NCBI GenBank assembly: GCA_958295815.1
Contig: OY282374.1
Coordinates: forward strand, 4,430,682-4,494,681
Origin: Candidatus Poribacteria bacterium
Lineage (GTDB): Bacteria; Poribacteria; WGA-4E; WGA-3G
DNA: 64,000 bases
Direction: 5' to 3'
Below the pieces are notes generated by a model. That model worked only from the letters and a program-made list of their open reading frames with translations, had not been told where the DNA came from and ran no database searches. Of this stretch, positions 53,216 through 62,495 are shown piece by piece; position 1 is the stretch's first letter, and every line of letters begins with the position of its first letter. Made by a program: the position numbers and the translations under genes.

Positions 53216-54178
53216 ATGAAAATGTTCCGTTTTTTTCTGCTATGTAGCCTCAGTGTCTTGTTATGTCCCGCCATTTTCGCGCAAGCACCTACAACGGCAA
53301 AAATCGCTTTTGTATCGAGGGGTATAAATCCCTCGGGTGTCCGCCAGTCCAACATCTATATGATGAATCCAGATGGGAGTGGTTTAGTCACGCTCATCAG
53401 CAGACGGGGCATTAACCACATCGCTTGGGAACTCTCGGGGCAGCGAATCCTCTTCTGCTCTGATCATAAGGGCAAGCATGATATACATGTTATGAATGCG
53501 GATGGAACAGATGCGAAACCGGTGTTCACTGAACCGAGATATAGAGTAGAACCCGCTTGGTCCCCGGACGGCAAACGGATTGCCTATGTTGCTTCGGCAA
53601 AACTTATAGGGCGTAGTGTCTACATCGCATCGATAAACGGGGAGTCCAGCAAACCGATTGTTCAGGTAGGGGCAGGTGGACAACCTGCTTGGTCACCCGA
53701 TGGGACCGAGATAGCCTTTGTCGTTGGATCCCCGGGTGTTCGAAAAATTTATATTCTGAATCTTGAGGCACATACCCAAAGACAACTACTGCCAGATAAG
53801 AACCCGTGGATGCAGCATCCTGCTTGGTCGTCTGACGGTGAGAGAATCGCCTTCGCTTGGTCGCCAGAAAATTCGGGTACAGGTATCTTCGTTGTAAACC
53901 GTGATGGAACTGAACTACAACAAATCACGGAACCAGACCCATTGCGGATATTATCCATAACGTGGGCACCGTCCGGTGATGAACTCGTCTATGGTAAGAT
54001 AATAAGAGATAGCGCACATCTCTTCAAAGTCAGTTTAAGAGATAGCGGTACCCAGCAACTGACCCATGAGATGGTGAATACCGAAGCAATTTGGTTCGAT
54101 CCAGCGGCAGTTGTATCTGTTAAACCTTCGACATCCGCACTCATAACAACCTGGGGTAAAATCAAAAATCAGGACTAA
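53216..54178 (+). CDS. TolB-like beta-propeller exported protein B
   Basis: 320 residues. Signal peptide (FFLLCSLSVLLCPAIFAQ) and propeller repeats AWELSGQRILFCSDHKGKHDIHVMNADG, AWSPDGKRIAYVAS, AWSPDGTEIAFVVG, AWSSDGERIAFAWSP. It is a paralog of the preceding gene, sharing the same blade motifs and the C-terminal LIT/TTWGKIKN end. It could act in envelope integrity. GGAG is 9 bases before ATG. Confidence 0.85.
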   Translation: MKMFRFFLLCSLSVLLCPAIFAQAPTTAKIAFVSRGINPSGVRQSNIYMMNPDGSGLVTLISRRGINHIAWELSGQRILFCSDHKGKHDIHVMNADGTDAKPVFTEPRYRVEPAWSPDGKRIAYVASAKLIGRSVYIASINGESSKPIVQVGAGGQPAWSPDGTEIAFVVGSPGVRKIYILNLEAHTQRQLLPDKNPWMQHPAWSSDGERIAFAWSPENSGTGIFVVNRDGTELQQITEPDPLRILSITWAPSGDELVYGKIIRDSAHLFKVSLRDSGTQQLTHEMVNTEAIWFDPAAVVSVKPSTSALITTWGKIKNQD

Positions 54179-54252
54179 GTCGGTCCTTTGAGAGGCATTG
54201 TGAGAAAAAATAGATCTGAACACAATGCCCTCACACAAGCTAAAAATTTTAC

Positions 54253-54281
54253 TTGCAAATCAGTGCAAAATGATATATAAT
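54253..54281 (+). promoter_or_regulatory. Sigma70-like promoter for the nuo operon
   Basis: TTGCAA (54253-54258), 17 bases, TATAAT (54276-54281). It lies 67 bases upstream of nuoA and has the same -35 variant as the promoter at 27067. Confidence 0.7.
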
Positions 54282-54347
54282 TTTAACAATAAAATCGTCC
54301 ATGCACAAAAGTTTTCACGACCCCGCGGTTCTCAAGGATAATCCAGA

Positions 54348-54758
54348 ATGCTTTTTAACTTTGCAAATGTACTAATTTTCTTGATTGTTGGCAGTCTATT
54401 TGTCGTTCTAAACCTGACTATCTCTCGCCTCCTGCATACCAAGATATATTCAGGCGAAAAGTATATCCCCTACGAATGCGGCGAAGATCCGATCGGCGAC
54501 ACGCGGATTAAGTTTAACACCCGCTTTTACGTCATTGCGCTTATCTTTCTAATCTTCGACGTGGAAGCCGTATTCCTGTTCCCGTGGGCAGTTGTTTTCC
54601 GGGATTTTGGACTCTTCGCGTTTTTGGAGATGCTCGTCTTCATCGTTATCCTTTTAGTCGGACTTGCCTACGTTTGGGCAAAAGGCGATCTGGAATGGAT
54701 CCGCTCCACGCAGTTGGAAGTCCAATCGCTCCGGAGGGAAGAAAGTTATGATAATTGA
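54348..54758 (+). CDS. nuoA: NADH-quinone oxidoreductase subunit A
   Basis: 136-residue membrane subunit with three helices and the family motif [37 protein letters not shown] is 9 bases before ATG. First gene of the complex I operon. NuoA sits at the junction of the membrane arm and the hydrophilic arm near the quinone site. Confidence 0.95.
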   Translation: MLFNFANVLIFLIVGSLFVVLNLTISRLLHTKIYSGEKYIPYECGEDPIGDTRIKFNTRFYVIALIFLIFDVEAVFLFPWAVVFRDFGLFAFLEMLVFIVILLVGLAYVWAKGDLEWIRSTQLEVQSLRREESYDN

Positions 54759-55353
54759 TGAGAAATTAGATAAAAACGTTATTGTTACCTCAGTTGATGC
54801 TGTTGCTAACTGGGCACGCTCCTCAGCACTCTGGCCCATGACGTTCGGACTCGCCTGTTGCGCCATTGAATTCATGGCGACTGCCGCTTCCAATTATGAC
54901 TTGGATAGGTTCGGTGCTGGTGTCCCACGCGCAACCCCACGGCAATCCGACCTGATGGTTATCTCTGGCACGGTAACGCTCAAAATGGCGACACGAATCC
55001 GGCGACTCTATGAACAGATGCCAGAACCGAAATACGTCATTTCGATGGGCAGCTGCGCAACAAGCGGAGGTCCTTACTGGCAACACGGATATCACGTTCT
55101 CAAAGGTGTTGATCGTATTATCCCTGTTGACGTTTATGTCCCTGGATGTCCACCACGTCCAGAAGCTCTCATTGAAGGGTTACTCAAACTACAAGAGAAA
55201 ATTAAAACCCAAACCGTAGCCAAACGTGCACACGTACCGTTCCTGAAAAGGCTCTTTACCAAAACAGAATGGTATGAACTTGAGGGAACTGAAACGGAGA
55301 CTGACCCAGAAACACCATCTGCGGAAGGCGATAGTGCCGAGAATACTGCTTAG
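54748..55353 (+). CDS. nuoB: NADH-quinone oxidoreductase subunit B
   Basis: 201 residues. Carries cluster N2 next to the quinone site; the four Cys ligands are in [21 protein letters not shown] and [13 protein letters not shown] 54748 overlaps nuoA by 11 bases and has GGAGGG upstream. The longer frame from 54664 lies inside nuoA. A C-terminal extension rich in Glu and Thr (about 170-201) is longer than in E. coli. Confidence 0.96.
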   Translation: MIIDEKLDKNVIVTSVDAVANWARSSALWPMTFGLACCAIEFMATAASNYDLDRFGAGVPRATPRQSDLMVISGTVTLKMATRIRRLYEQMPEPKYVISMGSCATSGGPYWQHGYHVLKGVDRIIPVDVYVPGCPPRPEALIEGLLKLQEKIKTQTVAKRAHVPFLKRLFTKTEWYELEGTETETDPETPSAEGDSAENTA

Positions 55354-55413
55354 CATAGCAACGCGCCCGCCGATGGGAACAATCTGTAATCACGAACACG
55401 GAGTAAGAATTAG

Positions 55414-55899
55414 GTGAAACCGGAAGAAATCTATGAAGTTCTAACCAAGCAATTTGGTGAAGCTGTCCTCGGCTTTGATACCGAACTTGCAGGTGATCCG
55501 AGCATCCGCATTGCCCCCTCAGCAATCACCGATGTGTGCCAATATCTCGCCGAAACAGATACATTGGCGTTCGATTCTTTGATGTGCCTCAGTGGTGCCG
55601 ATTTAAGTGCTAAGGACGAAGAATTTGCCGTCGTATACCATATCTATGCCATGCAACATCGGCATAGCATCGTCCTTAAAGCCATGGTGCCAAAAACAAA
55701 TCCGCATCTTCCGAGTGTTTCACATATCTGGAAAACCGCGGATTGGCACGAACGCGAAGCATACGACCTCTACGGAATTCTCTTTGAAGGGCACCAAGAC
55801 CTTCGACGCATTTTACTTCCCGACGATTGGGATGGATACCCCCTGCGTAAAGATTACAAGGAACCCGAATTCTATCGTGGTATGCGCGTGCCATATTAG
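55414..55899 (+). CDS. nuoC: NADH-quinone oxidoreductase subunit C
   Basis: 161 residues of the 30-kDa subunit, separate from nuoD. Motif DWHEREAYDLYGILFEGHQDLRRILLPDDWDGYPLRKDY is clear. GTG start at 55414 follows GGAG by about 9 bases. It lies 60 bases after nuoB, and 215 bases of repeats separate it from nuoD. Confidence 0.95.
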   Translation: MKPEEIYEVLTKQFGEAVLGFDTELAGDPSIRIAPSAITDVCQYLAETDTLAFDSLMCLSGADLSAKDEEFAVVYHIYAMQHRHSIVLKAMVPKTNPHLPSVSHIWKTADWHEREAYDLYGILFEGHQDLRRILLPDDWDGYPLRKDYKEPEFYRGMRVPY

Positions 55900-55940
55900 G
55901 TAAGAATACGATTCAAAAAAACAGGTTGAGCCATTCATTT

Positions 55941-56018
55941 TTAGTGATGAGTCGGGATTCGGAGATTCTACCTACAGATTTAGTGAAGAGTCGGGATTCG
56001 GAGATCCCTCCTACAGAA
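55941..56018. repeat. Tandem 39-base repeat pair
   Basis: Two adjacent 39-base units, 55941-55979 and 55980-56018, each with TTAGTGA.GAGTCGGGATTCGG and ending in CCTACAGA. Each contains one arm of the CTGTAGGAG palindrome seen at 31713-31780. They sit between nuoC and nuoD. Confidence 0.75.
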
Positions 56019-56028
56019 TAGTTGAGAT

Positions 56029-56057
56029 TTGACTTTGGACCGCAAAAGTAGTATCAT
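56029..56057 (+). promoter_or_regulatory. Internal promoter before nuoD
   Basis: TTGACT (56029-56034), 17 bases, TATCAT (56052-56057), just after the tandem repeats. The nuoD-M part may be transcribed apart from nuoABC. Confidence 0.5.
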
Positions 56058-56114
56058 ATATAGCGGAAACAGATAACCATTGGTAACAACGCTAAGTTTC
56101 GCAAAACCCGCATT

Positions 56115-57320
56115 ATGGAAACAACACAACAGACTGAAAGCAAAATTATAGAATTAAAACCGTTCGCCGATGAGATGGTAGTGAACATGGGACCTCAGCA
56201 TCCGAGTACACACGGTGTCCTACGCTTGGAGTTGAAACTCGATGGTGAAGTAGTCCGTGAAGCAATTCCCCATATCGGTTACCTGCATCGCTGTTTTGAA
56301 AAACATTCCGAGAACCTCTCTTATCCCCAAATCATTCCGTTTACTGACCGGATGGATTACGTGGCGGCGATGAACCAGAATTGGGGATTTTGTCTTGCTG
56401 TTGAGAAGTTGATGGAAACAGACGAAAGTCGAAATTTTGAGGTGCCGGAACGGGCTGAATATCTGCGGGTGCTTATCTGTGAATTGAATCGGATCGCAAG
56501 TCATCTCCTCTCGTTTGGAACCTACGGGATGGATATCGGCGCGTTTACGCCGTTTCTCTACGCCTTTCGCGACCGCGAACGGCTGCTTCTCCTTTTCGAG
56601 AAGGTGTGTGGCGCACGCCTCACCTATAATTATATCCGCATCGGTGGTGTCTCTGAAATCATACCGATGGAGCCTGGTTCCATCGCCGAACAGAACTTTT
56701 TGGATGAGATAGAAGCGTTTTTAGACTATTTTGAACCCTTGATTGACGAATATAACGATCTTCTGACAAAAAATAGCATCTTCGCGGAACGCACAACACG
56801 GGTTGCTGTCATGTCAGCAGAGATGGCACTCAGTTATGGCGCGACCGGTCCTAACCTTCGCGGTTCTGGGGTAGACTGGGATCTCAGGCGAGACGAACCC
56901 TACTCCATTTACGACAGGTTTGACTTTGATGTGCCTGTTGCCGTGGATGTACCGGAATTAGGCTCGGTTGTTGGTGACTGCTGGAGTCGGTATAAAATAC
57001 GCATGGATGAGATGAAGGAATCTGTTCGGATTGTTCGACAGATTTTAGCAGAAGGACTCCCGAGCGGTCCTGTCATGGCAGATCTAAAAGCCGTTCGTCC
57101 GCCACAGGGTGAAATCTATTTTCGTAGTGAAGCACCGCGCGGTGAACTTGGATTCTACATTGTAAGCGACGGCACTCCGAAACCAGTACGTCTGAAAGGG
57201 CGCTCGCCTTGCTTTAGTGCTTTAAGTGCACTACAAGAACTCAGTCGAGGCTTGATGGTAGCAGATATTATCGCTATTATCGGCAGCATTGATATTGTAA
57301 TGGGAGAAGTAGACCGCTAA
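56115..57320 (+). CDS. nuoD: NADH-quinone oxidoreductase subunit D
   Basis: 401 residues of the 49-kDa subunit, with VVNMGPQHPSTHGVLRLELKLDGE, GYLHRCFEKHSENLSYPQ, ERAEYLRVLICELNRIASHL and a final GSIDIVMGEVDR. It forms the quinone pocket with NuoB. No ribosome site is strong. Length is normal. Confidence 0.96.
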   Translation: METTQQTESKIIELKPFADEMVVNMGPQHPSTHGVLRLELKLDGEVVREAIPHIGYLHRCFEKHSENLSYPQIIPFTDRMDYVAAMNQNWGFCLAVEKLMETDESRNFEVPERAEYLRVLICELNRIASHLLSFGTYGMDIGAFTPFLYAFRDRERLLLLFEKVCGARLTYNYIRIGGVSEIIPMEPGSIAEQNFLDEIEAFLDYFEPLIDEYNDLLTKNSIFAERTTRVAVMSAEMALSYGATGPNLRGSGVDWDLRRDEPYSIYDRFDFDVPVAVDVPELGSVVGDCWSRYKIRMDEMKESVRIVRQILAEGLPSGPVMADLKAVRPPQGEIYFRSEAPRGELGFYIVSDGTPKPVRLKGRSPCFSALSALQELSRGLMVADIIAIIGSIDIVMGEVDR

Positions 57321-57330
57321 AGGAGGTCAG

Positions 57331-58596
57331 ATGTCGGATTTTAGGGCGATGCTTGCAAGCCCACATTTCAACGTATCTGAAAGTTTCTTCCCGAATATAA
57401 ACTTGCAAGATGGACTCAATTGGGCAGAGGAATTTATACAGAACGTCGTTCTTCCGCGATTGCCGGAAGCGGTTGCTTCGCATTTCCCTGTAGAGTTAGG
57501 CACGGTCCTTGTTATGTTTGCCTGTGCTGGCATCTTCGTCGGAGTTTTTCCCCTACTCCCTTTAGTATTGGTGCTTGCGGAACGAAAAGTCTCCGCTCGT
57601 TTTCAGAATCGAACGGGTCCAATGCGCGTTGGACCGTGGGGTGTATTGCAAACGTTAGCGGACGGTGTTAAACTCCTCTTCAAAGAAGATTATATCCCAC
57701 CACAAGGCGATAGATTCCTTTTCCTGCTTGCCCCGTATGTCATTTTCGCCTGCTCTTTCGCTGTCTTCGCTGCTATTCCGTTTAGTCAAAGTATACTGGT
57801 TAGCGACTTTAATATCGGTATCTTTTATATCATGGCGATCTCCTCCGTCATCGTCATGGGTGTAATTATGGCGGGTTGGTCTTCAAACAGCAAATGGTCG
57901 CTATTGGGTTCGCTTCGCTCTGCCGCCCAGATTGTCAGTTATGAAATTCCACTCGGTCTCTCTATCCTAACAATCGTCATGCTCGTAGAAAGTTTGAGCA
58001 TGTCAGAGATCGTAGCAAGTCAATCCAACGGCATTTTCAGTTGGCTGATTTTCCGAACTCCCTTTACCTTCATTGCATTCTTTATCTTCTTTATCTCTTC
58101 GATTGCCGAGGTAAACCGTACACCGTTTGATTTGCCAGAAGCCGAGTCTGAAATTGTTGCAGGTTTTCATACCGAGTATAGCGGAATGCGTTTCGCACTC
58201 TTCTTTATTGCTGAATATGCGAATATGTTCGCCGTGAGCGCGATTGCTGTGACACTTTTCCTCGGTGGTTGGGAAGGTGTCTTACCGGGGTACGATATTC
58301 TCGGAGGGTTCCCGGGTTTCGTCATCAAAAGCTTGGGACTGGTCTTTTTGATGATGTGGTTGCGGTGGACGCTGCCGCGTCTGCGGGTAGATCAGCTTAT
58401 GAACCTCTGTTGGAAGTATTTCATCCCTATCGCATTCTTTAATATTTTAGGTACTGGCATTTGGGGACTCATTTTCCCAGAGGATACCCTGATTAGCACC
58501 AGTATCAGCTGCGCAATTATTTACATCGGACTCATCGCCGCGTATAAAGTTGCTGGACGGACACTCGCACAGAGACCAGCACCACAGCCAAGTTAG
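57331..58596 (+). CDS. nuoH: NADH-quinone oxidoreductase subunit H
   Basis: 421-residue membrane subunit with about eight helices and the conserved PLLPLVLVLAERKVSARFQNRTGPMRVGPWG and EVNRTPFDLPEAESEIVAGFHTEYSGMRFALFF. About 55 N-terminal residues before the first helix are longer than in E. coli. AGGAGGT precedes the ATG 10 bases after nuoD. Confidence 0.96.
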   Translation: MSDFRAMLASPHFNVSESFFPNINLQDGLNWAEEFIQNVVLPRLPEAVASHFPVELGTVLVMFACAGIFVGVFPLLPLVLVLAERKVSARFQNRTGPMRVGPWGVLQTLADGVKLLFKEDYIPPQGDRFLFLLAPYVIFACSFAVFAAIPFSQSILVSDFNIGIFYIMAISSVIVMGVIMAGWSSNSKWSLLGSLRSAAQIVSYEIPLGLSILTIVMLVESLSMSEIVASQSNGIFSWLIFRTPFTFIAFFIFFISSIAEVNRTPFDLPEAESEIVAGFHTEYSGMRFALFFIAEYANMFAVSAIAVTLFLGGWEGVLPGYDILGGFPGFVIKSLGLVFLMMWLRWTLPRLRVDQLMNLCWKYFIPIAFFNILGTGIWGLIFPEDTLISTSISCAIIYIGLIAAYKVAGRTLAQRPAPQPS

Positions 58597-58638
58597 GTTA
58601 GTGTTGTAGCCGCTAATTGTTGGAGGGAGCATCTGAAA

Positions 58639-59358
58639 ATGGACAAATACATACGAAACATCTACAGAGGCGTTTATACCGTTCTCGTCGGAATGCGGGT
58701 GACAATTAGGCAGTTCTTTGAACCGAACGTCACGCATCAATACCCGTACGAACACGATTATGAAAAGAAGCGGAACGTTCGGGAGATTCCTAAAGGCTAT
58801 CGCGGACAGCTCTATAATCGAATTGAAGATTGCATCGGATGTAAAAAGTGTGAGATGATCTGTCCGGTCGATTGCATCACGATTACAGGCACCAAACTCC
58901 CCAGAGGCGAACAACTATGGGATAGCATGAACGTTGTGCATCTCAAGGATGGCACTGAAGTTATCGGTATCATTGAAGGCGACGATAAAAAGATAAAGTC
59001 GGAAGATTCGATAACCCTCACAAATATTACCTCTCGCTTAGGTTCACAGGAAGTAATAGATCGGCTTGAACCATCCGGTGCTGAAAGTCGAACGGCGACC
59101 TTTTCCGGTGATGAGGTATCGCGGGTTGTTACGCGAAATCCAGTCGTTTTCTATCTGGATCAGTTCGATATTGATATGTCTCTCTGTATGTACTGTGGAC
59201 TTTGTACCGAGGTCTGCCCGACAGAATGTCTTGTTATGAAGGATTCACTTGAGGGTATTGAATACTCCAAGTTCGATAGGTCAGATCTAATTTTCAATTT
59301 TGATAAGCAGGAGATGTACAGTAAAGGTGGCACCGAAGACGTAGAAGCCGCGGATTAG
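58639..59358 (+). CDS. nuoI: NADH-quinone oxidoreductase subunit I with an insert
   Basis: 239 residues. The 4Fe-4S motifs are CIGCKKCEMICP (from Cys 65) and CMYCGLCTEVCP (from Cys 183). In E. coli these lie about 39 residues apart; here about 118, giving an insert of some 79 residues including VVHLKDGTEVIGIIEGDDKKIKSED, which resembles an SH3/Sm-like strand pattern. The clusters N6a and N6b are thus retained. The ATG has a distant GGAGG. Gene order is normal (after nuoH). Confidence 0.93.
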   Translation: MDKYIRNIYRGVYTVLVGMRVTIRQFFEPNVTHQYPYEHDYEKKRNVREIPKGYRGQLYNRIEDCIGCKKCEMICPVDCITITGTKLPRGEQLWDSMNVVHLKDGTEVIGIIEGDDKKIKSEDSITLTNITSRLGSQEVIDRLEPSGAESRTATFSGDEVSRVVTRNPVVFYLDQFDIDMSLCMYCGLCTEVCPTECLVMKDSLEGIEYSKFDRSDLIFNFDKQEMYSKGGTEDVEAAD

Positions 59359-59369
59359 CAGGTTCAAGG

Positions 59370-59891
59370 ATGGAATTTACACTCACAAACTTTATTTTTT
59401 ACGGCTTCGCGCTGATGACGATCGCCTCGGCACTCGTTGTCGTCACGGTTCGGAACATCGTTCACGCGGCGTTTTCGCTTATGGTGACGCTTTTTGGTGT
59501 TGCCGGGCTTTATGTGTTTTTACAGGCTGATTTTCTTGCCGCAACGCAGGTGATTGTCTATGTCGGTGGTATACTTGTCCTCATTCTATTCGGGGTCATG
59601 ATGACAAGCGGACGTTTGGAGATGCGCATCCACATTGAACGTGGACAGCTTCTACTTGGAGGACTGATCTCCTTGATGCTTCTTATGCTCCTCTTGACCG
59701 TTATTGCGAACACACCGGCATGGAAGAATCTCACCGATGACGGCACCGAACTTCCACCAACAACCGAGCGCATTGGCGAGCTGATTCTGAATGGCCCATT
59801 CCTCCTACCGTTTGAGGTCGTCTCCGTACTGTTGTTAGTAGCGTTAATCGGAGCCGCCCTGATTTCCCGAAAGGAGGTTAGGGACGAATGA
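59370..59891 (+). CDS. nuoJ: NADH-quinone oxidoreductase subunit J
   Basis: 173-residue membrane protein with about five helices; family motifs TVRNIVHAAFSLMVTLFGVAGLYVFLQADFLAATQVIVYVGGI. Eleven bases after nuoI. Overlaps nuoK by 4 bases. Confidence 0.95.
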   Translation: MEFTLTNFIFYGFALMTIASALVVVTVRNIVHAAFSLMVTLFGVAGLYVFLQADFLAATQVIVYVGGILVLILFGVMMTSGRLEMRIHIERGQLLLGGLISLMLLMLLLTVIANTPAWKNLTDDGTELPPTTERIGELILNGPFLLPFEVVSVLLLVALIGAALISRKEVRDE

Positions 59892-60196
59892 CCTTACAAC
59901 ACTATCTTGTCATCAGTGCGATTCTGTTCACACTCGGTATTTTCGCTGTCTTGACCCGACGGAACGCTATTAGTATTTTGATGGGTATTGAACTTATCCT
60001 GAATTCGTGTAATCTCAACTTTGCTGCGTTTTCGCGTTTTATGACACCACCAGAGGACATCAGCGGACAGATTATTGCAATTTTTGGAATCGTGTTAGCT
60101 GCCGCAGAAGCCGCTGTCTTTTTAGCGATTATCCTTGCTATCTATCGCGAATTCGGTAGCATACGTCCGAACGAAGTGGATACTTTAAAAGGTTAA
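59888..60196 (+). CDS. nuoK: NADH-quinone oxidoreductase subunit K
   Basis: 102 residues with three helices; motifs GIFAVLTRRNAISILMGIELILNSCNLNF and AAAEAAVFLAIILAI give the two membrane Glu that take part in proton transfer. ATGA overlap with nuoJ, and AAAGGAGG upstream. Confidence 0.95.
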   Translation: MTLQHYLVISAILFTLGIFAVLTRRNAISILMGIELILNSCNLNFAAFSRFMTPPEDISGQIIAIFGIVLAAAEAAVFLAIILAIYREFGSIRPNEVDTLKG

Positions 60197-60226
60197 AAAC
60201 CAAGGAAAGGCTTAAAAACAGAAAAT

Positions 60227-62482
60227 ATGGTTATACCCTTAATAAGTCTCATCTTGCTCTGCCCTCTTGCCGCTTTTGCGATCTTTGGGCTTCTGGGCTT
60301 AGCGAAACGGAGTTTCCCGCGACAGGACTACCTATCTACTGCGGCAATGCTTATTGCACTCGTCTGTTCGCTCTTGCTTTTGCAAGAGGTCGTCCCTGAT
60401 CCGGAACCGCATACTGTTAAGTGGCTTTCGCTCGGTAGTGTTACCTTCTCGATGGGCTTTTACTTGGACAGTGTTACCGCAATCATGTTGATTGTTGTCA
60501 CACTCGTCAGTAGCCTTGTCCATATTTTCTCTATGGGCTACATGCACGGTGATCCGAGATACCCACGGTTTTTCGCCTTCCTCTCGCTCTTCTCTTTTTC
60601 GATGCTCTTTCTGGTCGTATCAGATAACCTGCTCGGTATCTACATCGGCTGGGAACTTGTCGGTCTCTGCTCCTATCTACTCATCGGTTTCTGGTTTGAA
60701 AAAGACTCCGCTGCGAATGCCTGTAAAAAGGCGTTTTTGACGACGCGCGTCGGCGATGTCGGTATGTTTATCGGCATGATGATGCTCTTTACGAAATTTG
60801 ACACACTCTCGCTTTACGGAGAAACAGGGATTTTTTCCTTAGCTGCTGCGCAATTAAATACAGCTGATATGGTATGGCTCTCTGTAGCAGGAGTCCTGAT
60901 TTTCTGTGGTGCTGTCGGTAAATCCGCACAGGTTCCCCTACATACCTGGTTGCCTGACGCAATGGAAGGTCCTACACCTGTTAGCGCGTTGATTCACGCT
61001 GCGACTATGGTTGCCGCTGGGGTGTATCTCACGGCTCGGATGTTCCCGATCTTGACAGAAACCTCATCGCTGGTCATTGCTTATGTGGGTGGCATCACCG
61101 CACTCGTTGCCGCGACCATCGCTATCGTCCGTTTTGACATCAAGCGGGTTTTGGCATACTCCACAGTTAGCCAGTTGGGGTATATGATGCTTGGAATTGG
61201 TGCTGGCAGTTACGTCGCAGGACTTTTTCACCTCACAACGCACGCCTTTTTCAAGGCACTGCTTTTCCTCGGTTCTGGCAGTGTTATCCACGCTTTCCAT
61301 GCAATGCATGGTCACGGACATGACGATGATCACGGACATGACGATGATCACGGACATGAGCACGAACACGGTGATCACGACGCACATGGGCACGATCACG
61401 GTGAGGATCACGATTCAGAACATGTTCTCGGTTCCGAGATTCCACCAGACCAAGATATGCGGAATATGGGTGGACTACGCCACAAGATGCCGATTACTTT
61501 CATAACGATGCTCATTGCGACGTTGTCTATCTCTGGGGTTCCGTTCGTCTTTTCCGGTTTCTGGAGTAAGGATGCAATTTTGGGCGGGGTGCTGGGGCGT
61601 GCAATGGAATGGAACTCTGTACACCACTATCTCCTATTCGGTATGGCACTCTTCGCCGCTGGGCTTACGGCGTTCTATATGTTCCGCCTAATCTTTATGA
61701 CCTTCTTTGGGGAACCGCGTAATCAAGAGATGCACAACATGGCACACGAGTCCCCTAAGAGCATGACCGTGCCGCTTCTAATCTTGGCTGCTCTGAGTTT
61801 TCCTGTCGTTAATACGCTCTGGTTCAACGCAGACTATGTTAAGCCGCCAGAACAAGCCCATCTTCATGCCCCAGAGCATGCGTACGTTTCACCCGATAGC
61901 AAAGTCGGTGAGGCAGGACTAACTTTTTCACTCTTCGGGATTTCTGAAGCCGTCGCAGCCGAAGAAGGTGGACAGGACACACACGGCGCACATGGAGATG
62001 ACGGACATCATGGACACGGTCCCGCACACACGATTGCGATGGTGCTATCTATCATCGTCGCAGGATTAGGTATACTCCTTTCATGGCTTTTCTACCATAG
62101 ACGGACATTGTCCGCCGAATCGGTAGCGAACTCGTTTCGCCCGATCTACAATCTATTCTGGCACAAATACTACTTCGACGAATTCTATGATGGTGTTTTA
62201 GTCGCCTTGACAGTATGGAAAGCGCGACTCTTCGCTCAATTTGACGGAACTATCGTTGATGGCATCGTTAACGGCGTTGGAAAGGGGACGCGCGACATTC
62301 TCGCTGTATTCGTTGGTGTTTTTGATAACCGTATCGTTGATGGTCTGGTCAACCGGGTTGCTGAGGTTACATGGTCAATCGGTGGAAGAGTCCGGCGAAT
62401 TCAGACCGGTGCGATTCAAACGTATCTTTTCGTTGTGCTGGCAGGGATTGTGTTGTTAATCTTAATTTTCCGGGCGTTGTAA
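60227..62482 (+). CDS. nuoL: NADH-quinone oxidoreductase subunit L with His-rich insert
   Basis: 751 residues, about 140 longer than E. coli NuoL. The antiporter-like core has IYIGWELVGLCSYLLIGFW, LPDAMEGPTPVSALIHAATMVAAGVYL and the C-terminal lateral helix region. After residue about 355 comes a stretch very rich in His, Asp and Gly (from H358 to about H402), coded partly by an 18-base tandem repeat at 61313-61348. A second His/Gly cluster lies near residues 585-602. Proton-pumping residues are kept. ATG has only a weak ribosome site. Confidence 0.94.
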   Translation: MVIPLISLILLCPLAAFAIFGLLGLAKRSFPRQDYLSTAAMLIALVCSLLLLQEVVPDPEPHTVKWLSLGSVTFSMGFYLDSVTAIMLIVVTLVSSLVHIFSMGYMHGDPRYPRFFAFLSLFSFSMLFLVVSDNLLGIYIGWELVGLCSYLLIGFWFEKDSAANACKKAFLTTRVGDVGMFIGMMMLFTKFDTLSLYGETGIFSLAAAQLNTADMVWLSVAGVLIFCGAVGKSAQVPLHTWLPDAMEGPTPVSALIHAATMVAAGVYLTARMFPILTETSSLVIAYVGGITALVAATIAIVRFDIKRVLAYSTVSQLGYMMLGIGAGSYVAGLFHLTTHAFFKALLFLGSGSVIHAFHAMHGHGHDDDHGHDDDHGHEHEHGDHDAHGHDHGEDHDSEHVLGSEIPPDQDMRNMGGLRHKMPITFITMLIATLSISGVPFVFSGFWSKDAILGGVLGRAMEWNSVHHYLLFGMALFAAGLTAFYMFRLIFMTFFGEPRNQEMHNMAHESPKSMTVPLLILAALSFPVVNTLWFNADYVKPPEQAHLHAPEHAYVSPDSKVGEAGLTFSLFGISEAVAAEEGGQDTHGAHGDDGHHGHGPAHTIAMVLSIIVAGLGILLSWLFYHRRTLSAESVANSFRPIYNLFWHKYYFDEFYDGVLVALTVWKARLFAQFDGTIVDGIVNGVGKGTRDILAVFVGVFDNRIVDGLVNRVAEVTWSIGGRVRRIQTGAIQTYLFVVLAGIVLLILIFRAL
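61313..61348 (+). repeat. 18-base tandem repeat inside nuoL
   Basis: CACGGACATGACGATGAT occurs twice in full (61313-61330, 61331-61348) and then partly, coding HGHDDD units of the His-rich insert. Confidence 0.75.
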
Positions 62483-62495
62483 GGATGGGCTTGTC

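Noticed and set aside
54664-54747. Longer nuoB start
   Set aside because: It lies inside nuoA and encodes non-conserved residues; ATG 54748 has a ribosome site.
31713-56018. Repeats considered as a CRISPR array
   Set aside because: Copies are few, dispersed, self-complementary and have no regular spacers; no cas genes are present.
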